This document shows, in pieces, positions 52,692-62,109 of a stretch of DNA of 64,000 bases. Below the pieces are notes generated by a model, which did not search any database, was not told where the DNA came from, and worked only from the letters and a program-made list of their open reading frames with translations. The stretch is taken from NCBI GenBank assembly GCA_963819845.1, contig CAWFXQ010000016.1, forward strand, positions 1 to 64,000, given 5' to 3'. This stretch comes from DATAGF01 sp963819845 (GTDB taxonomy: Bacteria; Actinomycetota; Thermoleophilia; Miltoncostaeales; Miltoncostaeaceae). Each line of letters begins with the position of its first letter. Positions within the stretch are counted from its first letter, which is position 1. A program made the position numbers and the translations under genes.

Positions 52692-54001
52692 GCGCCGTCC
52701 GCCTGCCCGCGCCCGGGGCGCCGGTGCGGATCGGCCTGCTCGGCTGCGGGACCGTGGGCCAGGCCGTCGTCCGGTCGCTCATCGACGGCGCCGACACCAT
52801 CGAGCGCGCCTCGGGCCACCGCCTGGAGGTGGGACCCGTCCTGGTGCGCGACCTCTCCAAGGCGCGCGGGGGATCGACCCGGACCTGCTGACCACCGACC
52901 CGGGGCGCGTGCTCGACGACCCCTCGGTGGCGATCGTCGTCGAGGTGATGGGCGGGGTCGAGCCGACCCTCGGCTACCTGCGCCGCGCCTTCGCCCGGGG
53001 CGCGTCGGTGGTGACGGCCAACAAGCAGCTGCTGTCCCGGCACGGCCCTGAGCTGCTGCGCGGGGCCGAGGAAGCGGGCGCCGAGCTGCGCTTCGAGGCC
53101 TCGGCGTGCGCCGCCATCCCCGTCATCAAGGTGCTGCGCGAGTCGCTCCTGGCGGCCGAGATCCAGGCCGTCACGGGGATCGTCAACGGCACCACCAACT
53201 ACATCCTCACGGAGATGGGGCACGGCGTGCTCCTACGCCGAGGCGCTGGCGAGCGCGCAGGCGCTGGGCTACGCCGAGGCCGACCCCACCGAGGACGTCG
53301 GCGGCGCCGACGCGGCCGCCAAGATGGCGATCCTCTCCTCGATCGCCTTCCACTCGCGGGTGCTCATCGACGACGTCCCCTACGAGGGCATCGACGGGCT
53401 CCAGGCCGAGGACCTCGCCCACGCCGCGGCGCTCGGCTTCACGGTGAAGCTGGTGGGCGTTGCGCGGCTCCTGGGCGGGTCGGTGAGCGTGCGCGTCTAC
53501 CCGGCGCTCGTGCCGCGCGGGCACCGGCTGGCGGCCATCGGCGGCCCCGACAACGCCGTGCTGCTGGAGTCGCCGGCCACCCGCCAGATCATGCTCGTGG
53601 GGCCCGGCGCGGGCGGCGACGAGACCGCCTCGGCCGTCCTGGCCGACATCCTGTCGGTGCTCGGCACCCAGCAGGGCACCTTCCTGCACAACGCGCTCGC
53701 CGACGCCGGCCGCCCGATCGCGCCGCCGGGATCGGTGCCCTCGGCCTTCTACCTGCGCGCGTCCGTGGCCGACCGGCCCGGCGTGCTGGCCCGGGTCGCC
53801 GGCATCTTCGCCGACGAGGGCCTGTCGATCCTGACGGTCGTGCAGAGCGGGTCGGGCGACGAGGCGAGCCTGGTCCTGATCCTGCACGAGGGCGTCGAGG
53901 ACAGCATGCAGCGCGCGGCCGGGCGCATCGGCGCCCTCGACGAGGTGCGCGGCGACCCGGTGATGCTGCGCGTGCTCGGCTCGGGGGAGGGCGGCGGGTG
54001 A
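52688..54001 (+). CDS. hom: Homoserine dehydrogenase (two frameshifts)
   Basis: Reduces aspartate semialdehyde to homoserine. NAD(P) motif RIGLLGCGTVGQAVVRSLID, VVTANKQLLSRHGPEL, FEASACAAIPVIKVLRESL, TGIVNGTTNYILTEM, catalytic Lys region DVGGADAAAKMAILSSIAFH, and a C-terminal ACT domain (YLRASVADRPGVLARVAGIF). Two slips, in the G5 run near 52868 and at about 53228 (GV/SYAEALASAQ), must be corrected. Both halves are otherwise perfectly conserved, so sequence error is likelier than decay. Confidence 0.87.
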
Positions 54002-55047
54002 CCGGGCCGGCCCTGATCGAGCGCTACCGCGACCTGCTGCCGGTGGGCGAGGGCACGCCGATCGTCTCGCTGGGGGAGGGCGGGACGCCGCTGGTGCCGC
54101 TGCCGGCGCTCTCCGAGCGGCTCGGGCTGCGCGTGCTGGCCAAGCTCGAGGGGATGAACCCGACCGCCAGCTTCAAGGACCGCGGCATGACGATGGCGGT
54201 CTCCAAGGCCGTGGAGGAGGGCGCCGGGGCGGTCATCTGCGCCTCGACGGGCAACACGTCGGCCTCGGCGGCGGCCTACGCGGCGCGCGCCGGGCTCACG
54301 GCCGCGGTGGTCATCCCCGAGGGCAAGATCGCGGCCGGCAAGCTGGCCCAGGCGCTCGTGCACGGCGCGCGGGTGCTGGCGCTGGAGGGCGGCTTCGACG
54401 ACGCCCTGTCGGTGGTCCGGCGCCTGGTGGAGCGCCATCCGATCGCCCTGGTCAACTCGCTCAACGAGTACCGCATCGACGGCCAGCGCACCGCGGCCTT
54501 CGAGGTGTGCGACGACCTCGGCGACGCCCCGGACGCCCTCTGCATCCCGGTGGGCAACGCCGGCAACGTCAGCGCCTACTGGCTGGGCTTCCAGGCCTAC
54601 CGCGAGGCCGAGCGCTCCCGCGCGCTGCCGCGGCTCTACGGCTTCCAGGCCTCCGGGGCGGCGCCGCTGGTGGAGGGGGCGCCGGTGGCCCGGCCCGAGA
54701 CCGTGGCGACCGCCATCCGCATCGGCAACCCGGCCCGCGGCGACCAGGCCCTCGCCGCCATGCGCGACTCGGGGGGCGGGGTCGCGGCCGTCACCGACTC
54801 CGAGATCCTGGAGGCCTACCGCATGCTCGCGGCCGAGGAGGGCGTCTTCTGCGAGCCGGCCTCGGCGGCGTCGGTGGCCGGCCTGATGAGGCGCGCCGAG
54901 TCGGGCGACCTGGCCCCCGGCGAGACGGTCGTGTGCGTGCTCACCGGCCATGGGCTGAAGGACCCAGACACGGCGATCGTCAACTCCGAGGCCGTGCGCC
55001 GGCTGCCGGCCGACCTCGACGCGCTGGAGGAGGCCGTCTTTGGCTGA
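53998..55047 (+). CDS. thrC: Threonine synthase
   Basis: A 349-residue PLP enzyme making threonine from phosphohomoserine. PLP lysine K60 in NPTASFKDRGMTMA, CASTGNTSASAAAYAARAGL, phosphate-binding PVGNAGNVSAYWLGFQAY, and late FCEPASAASVAGL. GTG overlaps the hom stop (GTGA). Complete. Confidence 0.94.
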   Translation: MTGPALIERYRDLLPVGEGTPIVSLGEGGTPLVPLPALSERLGLRVLAKLEGMNPTASFKDRGMTMAVSKAVEEGAGAVICASTGNTSASAAAYAARAGLTAAVVIPEGKIAAGKLAQALVHGARVLALEGGFDDALSVVRRLVERHPIALVNSLNEYRIDGQRTAAFEVCDDLGDAPDALCIPVGNAGNVSAYWLGFQAYREAERSRALPRLYGFQASGAAPLVEGAPVARPETVATAIRIGNPARGDQALAAMRDSGGGVAAVTDSEILEAYRMLAAEEGVFCEPASAASVAGLMRRAESGDLAPGETVVCVLTGHGLKDPDTAIVNSEAVRRLPADLDALEEAVFG

Positions 55048-55972
55048 GCTCGAGGCCCTGACGGTCAGCGCGCCGGCCACCTCGGCCAACCTGGGCCCCG
55101 GCTTCGACTGCCTGGCCGTGGCGCTCGACCTGGGCAACGCCGTGGTCATCGCCCGGCGCCCGGGGCCGCTTCAGGTTCGCGTCACCGGGGAGGGCGCGGG
55201 CGAGCTGCCCGAGGACGCCTCCAACCTGGTCTGCCGGGCCCTCGCCTCGGGGCTGGGATCGCTCGACGGGCTCGCCGTGGAGTGCCGCAACCGCATCCCG
55301 CTCGGGCGCGGGCTGGGCTCGTCGTCGGCGGCCGTCTGCGCGGGGCTGGTCGCGGCCAACGCCCTCGGCGGATTGCGCTGGACCCCGGACGAGCTGCTGG
55401 CGCGGGCCACCGAGCTGGAGGGCCACGCCGACAACGCGGCCGCCTGCATCGCCGGGGGCATGGTCGCCGTGCGCCCCGGGCCCGCCGCGGTCCCGCTGCC
55501 GGTGCCCGACGACCTGGCCTTCGTCGCGGTCATCCCCGAGGAGCGCACGTCAACCGACGCGTCGCGCCGGGGACTGCCGGCCGAGGTGCCGCTGGCCGAC
55601 GCCGCCGCCACCCTCGCCCACGCCGTCGCCCTCACCCTCGCCCTCGCCGAGGGGCGCCTCGACGACGTGCCGGCCCTGCTCGAGGACCGTCTCCACGAGC
55701 CCCACCGCGCGGCGGCCGTGCCCGCGATCGACCGCCTGCGGGCGCTGGCGGGCCGCGAGGGCTGCCTGGGCGCGACGATCTCGGGCTCGGGGCCCTCCGT
55801 TCTGCTGTGGTGCCGGATCGGCGACGCCGAGGCCCTGGCCGCCGCGGCGCAGCGGACGCTGGCGGCCGCCGGCGCGGCCGGGCGCGCGCGCCCCTGCCGG
55901 GTCAGCGCGGCCGGGGTGCGCGCCCGCTGGACCGGGGGCGCCGACCTGCGCCTGGCCCGGGCGGTGGGGTGA
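55040..55972 (+). CDS. thrB: Homoserine kinase
   Basis: A 310-residue GHMP kinase phosphorylating homoserine. SAPATSANLGPGFDCLAVAL, ATP loop IPLGRGLGSSSAAVCAGLVA, GHADNAAACIAGGMVAV and GATISGSGPSVLLWC are all present. It starts at TTG 55040, overlapping thrC by 8 bp. Complete. Confidence 0.94.
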   Translation: MAELEALTVSAPATSANLGPGFDCLAVALDLGNAVVIARRPGPLQVRVTGEGAGELPEDASNLVCRALASGLGSLDGLAVECRNRIPLGRGLGSSSAAVCAGLVAANALGGLRWTPDELLARATELEGHADNAAACIAGGMVAVRPGPAAVPLPVPDDLAFVAVIPEERTSTDASRRGLPAEVPLADAAATLAHAVALTLALAEGRLDDVPALLEDRLHEPHRAAAVPAIDRLRALAGREGCLGATISGSGPSVLLWCRIGDAEALAAAAQRTLAAAGAAGRARPCRVSAAGVRARWTGGADLRLARAVG

Positions 55973-56830
55973 CGCTGGTCTCGGCGGCACGCGCGCGGCG
56001 AGCTCGACTGCGCGCGGGGGCGGATCGTGGGCATCGTCAACGCCAACCCCGACTCGTTCAGCGACGGTGGCGTCAGCGCGGGCACCGAGGCCGCCGTCCG
56101 CCACGGCCGGCGCCTGGCGGAGCTGGGCGCCGACGTGGTGGAGGTGGGAGGGGAGTCGCTGCGGTTCGCCCAGCCCAGCCCTCCCGAGGTCGAGATCGGG
56201 CGCGTGGTGCCCGTGATCGAGCGGCTGGTCGGGGAGCTCGACGTGCCGGTGGCGGTCGACACCTACAAGCCGGCGGTCGCCGCCGCGGCCATCGCCGCCG
56301 GCGCCGCGATCCTCAACGATCCCACCGGGCTGCGCGAGGAGCAGATGGCGGCGGTCGCGGCCGAGGGCGGGGTGGGCGTGGTAGCCGCCCACTTCTTCGG
56401 GCCGCCCAAGGTGCGGCCGTCCTCCTTCCCCGACGTCGACGTGCCGGCGACGGTGGCGGCGTGGGCCGCGGAGCGCCTGGGCTGGGCCGCCGCGCGCGGG
56501 ATCGACCCCGGGCGGATGGTGATCGACCCCGGCCTCGGCCTGGGCAAGTCGCCCCCCCAGGACCTGGAGCTGATGCGGCGGCTGGACGAGGTCGTGGCCG
56601 TGGGCCGGCCGGTTCTGATGCCGGTCTCCCACAAGAAGGTGCTGGGGGCCATCACCGGCGCGCCCGCGGCAGAGCGCCTGTCCGAGACGGCGGCCGCCCT
56701 GGTGTGGTGCCGGACGCGTGGGGCGACCCTGTTCCGGGTGCACGACGTGGAGTTCATGCGCGACGCGCTCGAGGTGGCCGAGGCCCTGATCACCGGCCGG
56801 CCGGAGCGCTGGCACGACGTGGAGAAGTGA
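55969..56830 (+). CDS. Dihydropteroate-synthase-like protein (early frameshift)
   Basis: A pterin-binding TIM barrel: GIVNANPDSFSDGGVSAG, VVEVGGESLRFAQPSPPEVE, VAVDTYKPAVAAAAIAAGAA, ILNDPTGLR, MVIDPGLGLGKSPPQDLELM, VLMPVSHKKVLGAITG. Several normally fixed motifs differ: GGESTRPGA appears as GGESLRFAQ, and SRKSFIG as SHKKVLGA. Its GTG at 55969 overlaps thrB; a slip near 55990 separates the first eight codons from GELDCARGRIVGIVN. Could be the folate enzyme of a divergent lineage or a paralog with another substrate. Confidence 0.75.
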
Positions 56831-56883
56831 CCCGCCCCGGCTGGTAGCGTGAGGCCCGGGACGGGATCGGAAGGGGAGGCGTC

Positions 56884-57540
56884 ATGAAGCTCTTCGTGGA
56901 CTCGGCCGACTTGGCCGACATCGAGACGATCGCCGGCTGGGGGGTGCTGTCGGGCGTCACCACCAACCCGACCCTGCTGGGCAAGGTCGAGGGCGAGGCC
57001 GACGACATCTACCGCCGCGTGTGCGAGCTGGTCAACGGCCCGGTGTCGGCCGAGGTCGTCGCCGAGTCGCGCGGCGATATGGCGGAGGAGGGCCGCCGGC
57101 TGGCGGCGATCCACCCGAACATCGTGGTGAAGCTGCCGATGGGGGCGGAGGGCCTGGCGGCGACGTCGGTCCTGGCCGAGGAGTCGATCCCGGTGAACAT
57201 GACGCTGTGCTTCACCGCGCCCCAGGCCCTGCTGGCCGCCGCCGCCGGGGCCTCCTACGTCTCGCCGTTCGTCGGCCGCTTCGACGACATCGGCCAGGAC
57301 GGGCTGGAGGTGCTGCGCGAGGTGGTCGAGGCCCTGCTGCCGTCGATGTACGACACCGAGGTGCTGGCCGCCTCCATCCGCAGCCCCGTGCACGTGACCG
57401 AGGCGGCCCGGATGGGCGCCGACATCGCCACCATCCCCCCCAAGGTCTTCTACCAGATGCTCCAGCACCCCCTCACCGAGAAGGGGATCGCGACCTTCAC
57501 CGGCGACCACGAGGCCCGCCGGGCCGGCGCCAAGGCGTAG
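56884..57540 (+). CDS. tal: Transaldolase (TalC/Fsa subfamily)
   Basis: A 218-residue short transaldolase: KLFVDSADLADIETIAGWGV, SGVTTNPTLLGK, Schiff-base lysine K83 in HPNIVVKLPMGAEGL, NMTLCFTAPQALLAAAAGAS, YVSPFVGRFDDIGQDG and the ending TEKGIATFTGDHEA. Transfers dihydroxyacetone units in the pentose phosphate pathway, or acts as a fructose-6-phosphate aldolase. GGGGAGG before the ATG. Confidence 0.93.
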   Translation: MKLFVDSADLADIETIAGWGVLSGVTTNPTLLGKVEGEADDIYRRVCELVNGPVSAEVVAESRGDMAEEGRRLAAIHPNIVVKLPMGAEGLAATSVLAEESIPVNMTLCFTAPQALLAAAAGASYVSPFVGRFDDIGQDGLEVLREVVEALLPSMYDTEVLAASIRSPVHVTEAARMGADIATIPPKVFYQMLQHPLTEKGIATFTGDHEARRAGAKA

Positions 57541-57550
57541 GGGCGGGCCG

Positions 57551-58100
57551 GTGGCCACGGCCGAGAAGGGCGTGGGCGAGCGGACCGTCACGGCGGTCGA
57601 ACGCGATGCGGCGCGAGCTGGGGGACATGCCCATCACCGGGACGGTCGTGATCGGCGAGGGCCAGAAGGACGAGGCCCGCCGAGCTCTACGTCGGCGAGG
57701 TGCTCGGCCAGGGCGGGATGCGCTGCGAGATCGCCGTTGACCCGCTCGAGGGCACCGACCTGGTGGCCCGCGGCGACAGCGGGGCGGTGGCCATCTGCGC
57801 CATCGGCGAGCCGGGGGGATTCCTCTCGGCCCCCGACATCCACATGGAGAAGCTGGTGGTCGGGGCCACCGCCGAGGGGCGGGTGAGCATCGAGGCGCCG
57901 ATCGCCGAGACCTCGGGCCCGGCCCCCTCCACGTGATCGCCACTGGTGTGACCGACGGCGGCCTGCTCCTCGGGGTCCGCTACTTCGGCGACGGGGCGCG
58001 AACACACTCGATCGTGATGGACTTGGTGGGCAACACGGTGCGCGTCATCGACACGGTGCACCTGCTGAGACCGACCATCATCCGCGAGATCCGCCTCTGA
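57551..58100 (+). pseudogene. glpX: Class II fructose-1,6-bisphosphatase gene with internal deletion
   Basis: Pieces of GlpX in order: AMRRELGDMPITGTVVIGEG, QKDEA, then after a one-base slip near 57680 LYVGEVLGQGGMRCEIAVDP, LEGTDLVARGDSGAVAICAI, HMEKLVVGATAEGRVSIEAP, IAET; then straight to the C-terminal VIATGVTDGGLLLGVRYFGD and VIDTVHLLRPTIIREIRL. About 130-150 residues between IAET and VIATGVTDGG are missing, as is part of the N-terminus (the usual GDKNAAD segment). Either a real loss or an assembly collapse; gluconeogenesis would need another copy. Confidence 0.82.
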
Positions 58101-58131
58101 CGACGACGGCGGGCTCGCGAGGAGGAGCGAC

Positions 58132-58443
58132 GTGAGCGACAGCGACAGCGACTTCCCGTTTCCCTTCGCCTTCGGCGAGGGCGCCGGGGAGGAGTTCAAG
58201 GAGCGCCTCAAGGAGCTGATGCGCGCCCAGCGCGAGGCCTTCGAGGAGGTCCAGGCGGAGTCGGGGGGCCAGCTGGCCGCCGTTGACCGCTGGCAGGTGA
58301 TCCAGCAGGCCGTGGTGCTGGCCTCGGCGGCGCTCGCCGCCATGGAGCGGCGCGCGACCCCGGACGAGGCCGCCGACGCCATGGGCCTGCTCTTCGCCCG
58401 CTCGATGGCCGCGCTGCAGGGGGCGCTCCGCCCCTCGCCGTAG
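58132..58443 (+). CDS. Hypothetical protein, 103 aa
   Basis: Acidic N-terminus (SDSDSDFPFPFAFGEGAGEE), helical middle (FKERLKELMRAQREAFEEVQ) and C-terminal helices (VIQQAVVLASAALAAMERRA). GTG with GAGGAGGAG site. No family recognised. Confidence 0.65.
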   Translation: MSDSDSDFPFPFAFGEGAGEEFKERLKELMRAQREAFEEVQAESGGQLAAVDRWQVIQQAVVLASAALAAMERRATPDEAADAMGLLFARSMAALQGALRPSP

Positions 58444-58452
58444 GGGCGCGGG

Positions 58453-58773
58453 CTAGCCCTCGGAGCCGTTCGACGGGGCCGTCTGCAGCCGCAGCTCGAG
58501 CCGGGCGGTCTTGATCGAGCCGACCGAGTCCTCGACGAAGGCGCGGAGGGCGTCGACCTGGCGGCCCAGGTCGGCGATCTGGCCGTGGGTGGAGCGCCAG
58601 CTCGCGCCGATCAGGTCGACCACCCGCTCCAGGTCCTCGACCATCGCGCGACGCTCGCGGGCGGCCTCGGCCGCGATGGCCTCGCGCAGGTCGATCGCGT
58701 CGCGCTCCCGGTCGCGCGCCTGGCGCCGTAGCACCTCGAGCTCGGCCTCGAGTCGGCGGACGGCCTCAAGCAC
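58453..58773 (-). CDS. Coiled-coil protein, 106 aa
   Basis: Almost entirely a heptad coiled coil (EAVRRLEAELEVLRRQARDR, AMVEDLERVVDLIGASWRST, HGQIADLGRQVDALRAFVED). GTG start 20 bases after the stop of 58794-59267, so probably one operon. Function unknown. Confidence 0.65.
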   Translation of the reverse strand: MLEAVRRLEAELEVLRRQARDRERDAIDLREAIAAEAARERRAMVEDLERVVDLIGASWRSTHGQIADLGRQVDALRAFVEDSVGSIKTARLELRLQTAPSNGSEG

Positions 58774-58793
58774 CTCCCGAGGATCCCCCGGCG

Positions 58794-59267
58794 TCAGCGC
58801 CGACCCCCGTAGGCGACGACCGACCAGTCGGGCATCGGCGGCTCGGCCGCGACCGGCACCCCGGTCGCTGCGCGCCGGTAGGCGAAGCCCCCCCGCGCCT
58901 CCTCGAAGACCGGCTGGATGCGGCCCTGCGCGATCTGGGTGTCGATCCAGGCGCCCCGGAAGACGAGCCGCCGCAGCCAGTGGACCAGGTCCTCTCCGCC
59001 GGCCAGCAGCACGTCGCGGTGGCGCTCGACGTGCTCGGCCAGCGGCCCGGCCGGAGCGGCGATGCGGCCGTGCGCGGCCAGGGCGACCAGGTCGGCGACC
59101 TCCGAGAGCCCCAGGTCATGGCGCTCGACGAGCCCGAGCCGCGCGGCCGCCTGGCCCACGCGCTCGGCGAAGTCGCGCGCGCTGAAGCCGAAGCGCACGC
59201 CCGCGGCCTCGACGCTGAAGTCGTTCCCGCTCGAATACGCCGGCGCAAGCTCGTGGCCCATGGCCAT
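58794..59267 (-). CDS. Hypothetical protein, 157 aa
   Basis: HELAPAYSSGNDFSVEAAGV, RFGFSARDFAERVGQAAARL, LAEHVERHRDVLLAGGEDLV, HWLRRLVFRGAWIDTQIAQG, RIQPVFEEARGGFAYRRAAT. Soluble, mixed alpha/beta. No family recognised. Divergent from the DUF192 gene at 59321. Confidence 0.65.
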   Translation of the reverse strand: MAMGHELAPAYSSGNDFSVEAAGVRFGFSARDFAERVGQAAARLGLVERHDLGLSEVADLVALAAHGRIAAPAGPLAEHVERHRDVLLAGGEDLVHWLRRLVFRGAWIDTQIAQGRIQPVFEEARGGFAYRRAATGVPVAAEPPMPDWSVVAYGGRR

Positions 59268-59320
59268 GGCCTCAGACTACCAACGCCCCTCGGACGCCCC
59301 CGGCGTGTCACGATCGGGGC

Positions 59321-59692
59321 GTGGGGGCCCTGCGCATCGACCGCCTGACGGGGCCGCCGCAGCCCCTGCGCGACGGGTCGGGGCGGGTGCTCGCATCCCG
59401 CTGCTACCGGGCCGCGTCGGCCCGCGCGCGCCTGGTCGGCCTGCTCGGCACGCCCGACCTGGCGCCCGACGAGGCGCTCTGGCTCGAGCCCTGCTCCAGC
59501 GTCCACACGGCCGGCCTGCGCGCCCCCATCGGCTGCGCGTTCCTCGACGCCGGCGGGCGGGTGCTGCGCGTCGTCGACCCCCTCCCGCGCTGGCGAGCCG
59601 CAGGCCGGCGCGGGGCGCGGGCCGTGGTCGAGTGCCGGGCCGGGGCTCTGGCCGGCCTGGCGCCGGGCGACCTCCTGGAGCGCCGCCCGTGA
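59321..59692 (+). CDS. DUF192 family protein
   Basis: A 123-residue DUF192 protein: RCYRAASARARLVGLLGTPD, LWLEPCSSVHTAGLRAPIGC, FLDAGGRVLRVVDPLPRWR; the LxPCxSVHTxxMRxPID-type motif is clear. No signal peptide here. GTG start; stop overlaps the patatin GTG (GTGA). Function unknown. Confidence 0.85.
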   Translation: MGALRIDRLTGPPQPLRDGSGRVLASRCYRAASARARLVGLLGTPDLAPDEALWLEPCSSVHTAGLRAPIGCAFLDAGGRVLRVVDPLPRWRAAGRRGARAVVECRAGALAGLAPGDLLERRP

Positions 59693-60561
59693 TCCGGGCC
59701 CTGGCGATCGACGGCGGCGGTGTGCGCGGCATCATCCCCGCGACGGTGCTGGCGGCGCTGGAGGACCTGAGCGGCCGCCGCGCCCACGAGCTGTTCGACG
59801 TGGTCGCGGGGACCTCCACCGGCGCGATCCTGGCCCTCGGCCTCACCCGGCCGTCGCCCCAGAGCGCGCGCGAGCTGCGCGGGCTCTACCTCGAGCGCGG
59901 GCCGGCCGTCTTCGGCGGCGGCGAGCCCGGCTCGGCGCGCGACCCTGGGCCCCTGCGGGCGGAGCTGCGGGAGCGGCTCGGGGACGTCGCCATGTCGGCG
60001 GCGCTGCGCCCGGTCCTGGCCGTGAGCTGCGACGCCGACCGCCGCCTGCCGGTCGTCTTCCGGGGCGGCGGGCTCGACGCCGGGCCCCTCGGCGACGCGT
60101 CGATGGCGCGGGTCGCCCTGGCGTCCTCCGCGTTCCCGGGGGTGTTCCCGGCGGTCGCCCACACCGGGGCGGACGGGGTGGGCCGCCGGTGTGTGGACGG
60201 CGGCCTGGTCGCCAACGACCCGGCCCTGGTCGCGTTCGCCGAGGCCCGGGCGCGGGGCGCGGGGGAGGAGGTCCTCCTGGTGTCGCTCGGCACCGGCGCC
60301 GCGCCCACGCCCGACCCGGACCCCGAGCCGGACCCGGCCGCCCTGATGGCGGCGGCCGCGCCGGAGCTGGTGCGCGACGCGCTGCGCCGCATCCTCGGCG
60401 GGCGCTACGTCCGCCTGCAGGCGCCGCTCGGCCACGGCGCGGCCCGGGCGTTCGACGACGCGCGCCCCGCGAACCTCGAGGCCCTGCGCCGCACGGCGGA
60501 GGACCTGGTCGCCCGCGAGGCCGGCCCGCTCGTGGAGCTCGCGGCGGTCCTCACCGCCTGA
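59689..60561 (+). CDS. Patatin-like phospholipase
   Basis: A 290-residue patatin: oxyanion loop IDGGGVRGIIPATVLAALED, nucleophile in VVAGTSTGAILALG, and the dyad Asp in CVDGGLVANDPALVAF. Acyl hydrolase on membrane lipids. In some bacteria such enzymes are effectors of cyclic-nucleotide defence systems, but no cyclase or nucleotidyltransferase is adjacent here, so a general lipase role is the default reading. Confidence 0.88.
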   Translation: MIRALAIDGGGVRGIIPATVLAALEDLSGRRAHELFDVVAGTSTGAILALGLTRPSPQSARELRGLYLERGPAVFGGGEPGSARDPGPLRAELRERLGDVAMSAALRPVLAVSCDADRRLPVVFRGGGLDAGPLGDASMARVALASSAFPGVFPAVAHTGADGVGRRCVDGGLVANDPALVAFAEARARGAGEEVLLVSLGTGAAPTPDPDPEPDPAALMAAAAPELVRDALRRILGGRYVRLQAPLGHGAARAFDDARPANLEALRRTAEDLVAREAGPLVELAAVLTA

Positions 60562-60700
60562 GCAGGGGTTTCCGCTCTGTTTTCACGCTCCGTGCGGCCG
60601 AACTGCGCCGCCCGGGGGGAGAGAAGGCGCCGCCCCGCGCCTCTGAGGGGGCACACGCCACGCCGGCAGGGCGCGGCGGCCGCGACGAGGGAGGTGGGTC

Positions 60701-61429
60701 ATGCCGCTCGGGGTGGGTGGGGTCGTCCCCTCGGTGCTGCTGGTCGAGGACGACGCCCCGACGCGCGTGTTCCTCTCCGAGAACCTGATCGCCGACCGGT
60801 TCATCCCGGTCTCGGCCACCTCGGCGGAGGAGGCCGTCCGGCTGATGTCGGGCGCCCACCCCGACGCCGCGGTCATCGACGTGGGCCTGCCCGGCATGAG
60901 CGGCCTCGACCTGATCTCGGCCATCCGCGAGGGCGGCGCCGAGGACCCCTGGGACGCGGGCATGCCGGTACTGCTGCTGTCGGGCGACGCCAGCCCGCAC
61001 GCCGCCGTGCGCGGAATAGAGCGGGGCGCCGACGACTACGTCGCCAAGCCCTTCCACTACCCGGAGCTGCTCGCCCGCCTGGGCGCCCTCATCCGGCGCT
61101 CGCGAGGTGCGACCTTCCGCGAGGAGATCCGCGTCGGCGCGCTGTCGATCGACCGCAACGCCCGCCGGGCGACGCTGGCCGGGCGCGTCCTCGACCTCTC
61201 CGCGAAGGAGTTCGCGCTGCTCAGCGCCCTGGCACGCGACCCCGCGCGCGTGCTCACGAAGGGCGAGCTGCTGCGCGACGTCTGGGGCTACCGGGCGGCG
61301 GCGCGCACCCGGACGGTCGACAGCCACGCCAGCCGCCTGCGCCGCAAGCTCGCGGCCCACGGGGCCGGGGAGCGCTGGGTCGTGAACGTGTGGGGCATCG
61401 GCTACCGCCTGCTCCCCGAGGAGGCGTGA
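60701..61429 (+). CDS. OmpR-family response regulator
   Basis: A 242-residue regulator: receiver domain with acidic pocket LLVEDDAPTR, phospho-acceptor D60 in DAAVIDVGLPGMSG, Thr/Ser and Lys in LLLSGDAS and VAKPFHYPELLARL; then a winged helix (LDLSAKEFALLSALARDPAR, VDSHASRLRRKL, WVVNVWGIGYRL). GGAGGTG before the ATG. Its stop overlaps the kinase ATG. Probably controls the pilus genes that follow in the same coupled run. Confidence 0.9.
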   Translation: MPLGVGGVVPSVLLVEDDAPTRVFLSENLIADRFIPVSATSAEEAVRLMSGAHPDAAVIDVGLPGMSGLDLISAIREGGAEDPWDAGMPVLLLSGDASPHAAVRGIERGADDYVAKPFHYPELLARLGALIRRSRGATFREEIRVGALSIDRNARRATLAGRVLDLSAKEFALLSALARDPARVLTKGELLRDVWGYRAAARTRTVDSHASRLRRKLAAHGAGERWVVNVWGIGYRLLPEEA

Positions 61430-62109
61430 TGGCCGGCGCGGCGCTCGACCGCCTGGTCCACGACCTCTTCGGGCCGCTCACGGTCATCCGGGGCGTCTGC
61501 GCGACGCTCGCCCGGGACGAGCCGCGCGACGAGCGCCGCGCGGGCCTGGCGCTGATCGACGCCGAGACCCTGCGGCTGGCCGCCGGCCTCGACGGGCTGG
61601 CGCGGGCCGCGGGCCGGCCGCGGCGACCGGCCGCGACGGGCGGGCCGGTGTGCCTCGCGGCGCTCGCCGCCTCGGTCGCCGAGCGCCACCGGCCGGCCGG
61701 CGCGCAGAGGGGCGTCGCGGTGGTCGCCCGCGCCCGGGGTCTGCCGACACGGGTGACGGCCTCCCAGGACGACGTGCGCCGGATCCTCGACAACCTCGTG
61801 CAGAACGCGCTGCGCCATGCGGGCTCGCAGGTGCGGATGACGGTGGGCCGGAGGGCCGGATGGGCCTACGTCCGCGTCGCCGACGACGGCCCCGGGGTGC
61901 CCCCCGCCGACAGGGAGCGGATCTTCTGCTCCGGCGACCGGGGCACCTCCCCGCGGGGTGCGGGGCGCGGCCTCGGGCTGGCGATCGCGCGCGACCTGGC
62001 CGAATCGCACGGGGGCAGGCTCACGCTCGACCCGGTCGGGCCGGGCGCGTCGTTCCGGCTGGCCCTCCCGCTGCGGGAGGAGGGGCGCGGGCCGCGAGGG
62101 GCGGCGTGA
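61429..62109 (+). CDS. Minimal soluble histidine kinase
   Basis: A 226-residue kinase with no sensor domain: the phosphorylated His is H11 in RLVHDLFGPLTVIRG, directly at the N-terminus, followed by DHp helices and an HATPase domain (ILDNLVQNALRHAGSQVRMT, VRVADDGPGVPPADRERIF, GAGRGLGLAIARDLAESHGG). ATG overlaps the regulator stop. With no membrane or input domain, it must receive its signal through a partner or act as a phosphatase. Confidence 0.88.
   Translation: MAGAALDRLVHDLFGPLTVIRGVCATLARDEPRDERRAGLALIDAETLRLAAGLDGLARAAGRPRRPAATGGPVCLAALAASVAERHRPAGAQRGVAVVARARGLPTRVTASQDDVRRILDNLVQNALRHAGSQVRMTVGRRAGWAYVRVADDGPGVPPADRERIFCSGDRGTSPRGAGRGLGLAIARDLAESHGGRLTLDPVGPGASFRLALPLREEGRGPRGAA

Noticed and set aside
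52909..55047. Apparent single 712-codon fusion of homoserine dehydrogenase and threonine synthase
   Set aside because: The first part changes frame at about 53228; thrC has its own GTG overlapping the hom stop, and hom continues in another frame to 54001.
59689..60561. Patatin as effector of a cyclic-nucleotide defence system
   Set aside because: No nucleotidyltransferase, cyclase or accessory gene is adjacent; neighbours are DUF192 and a two-component system.
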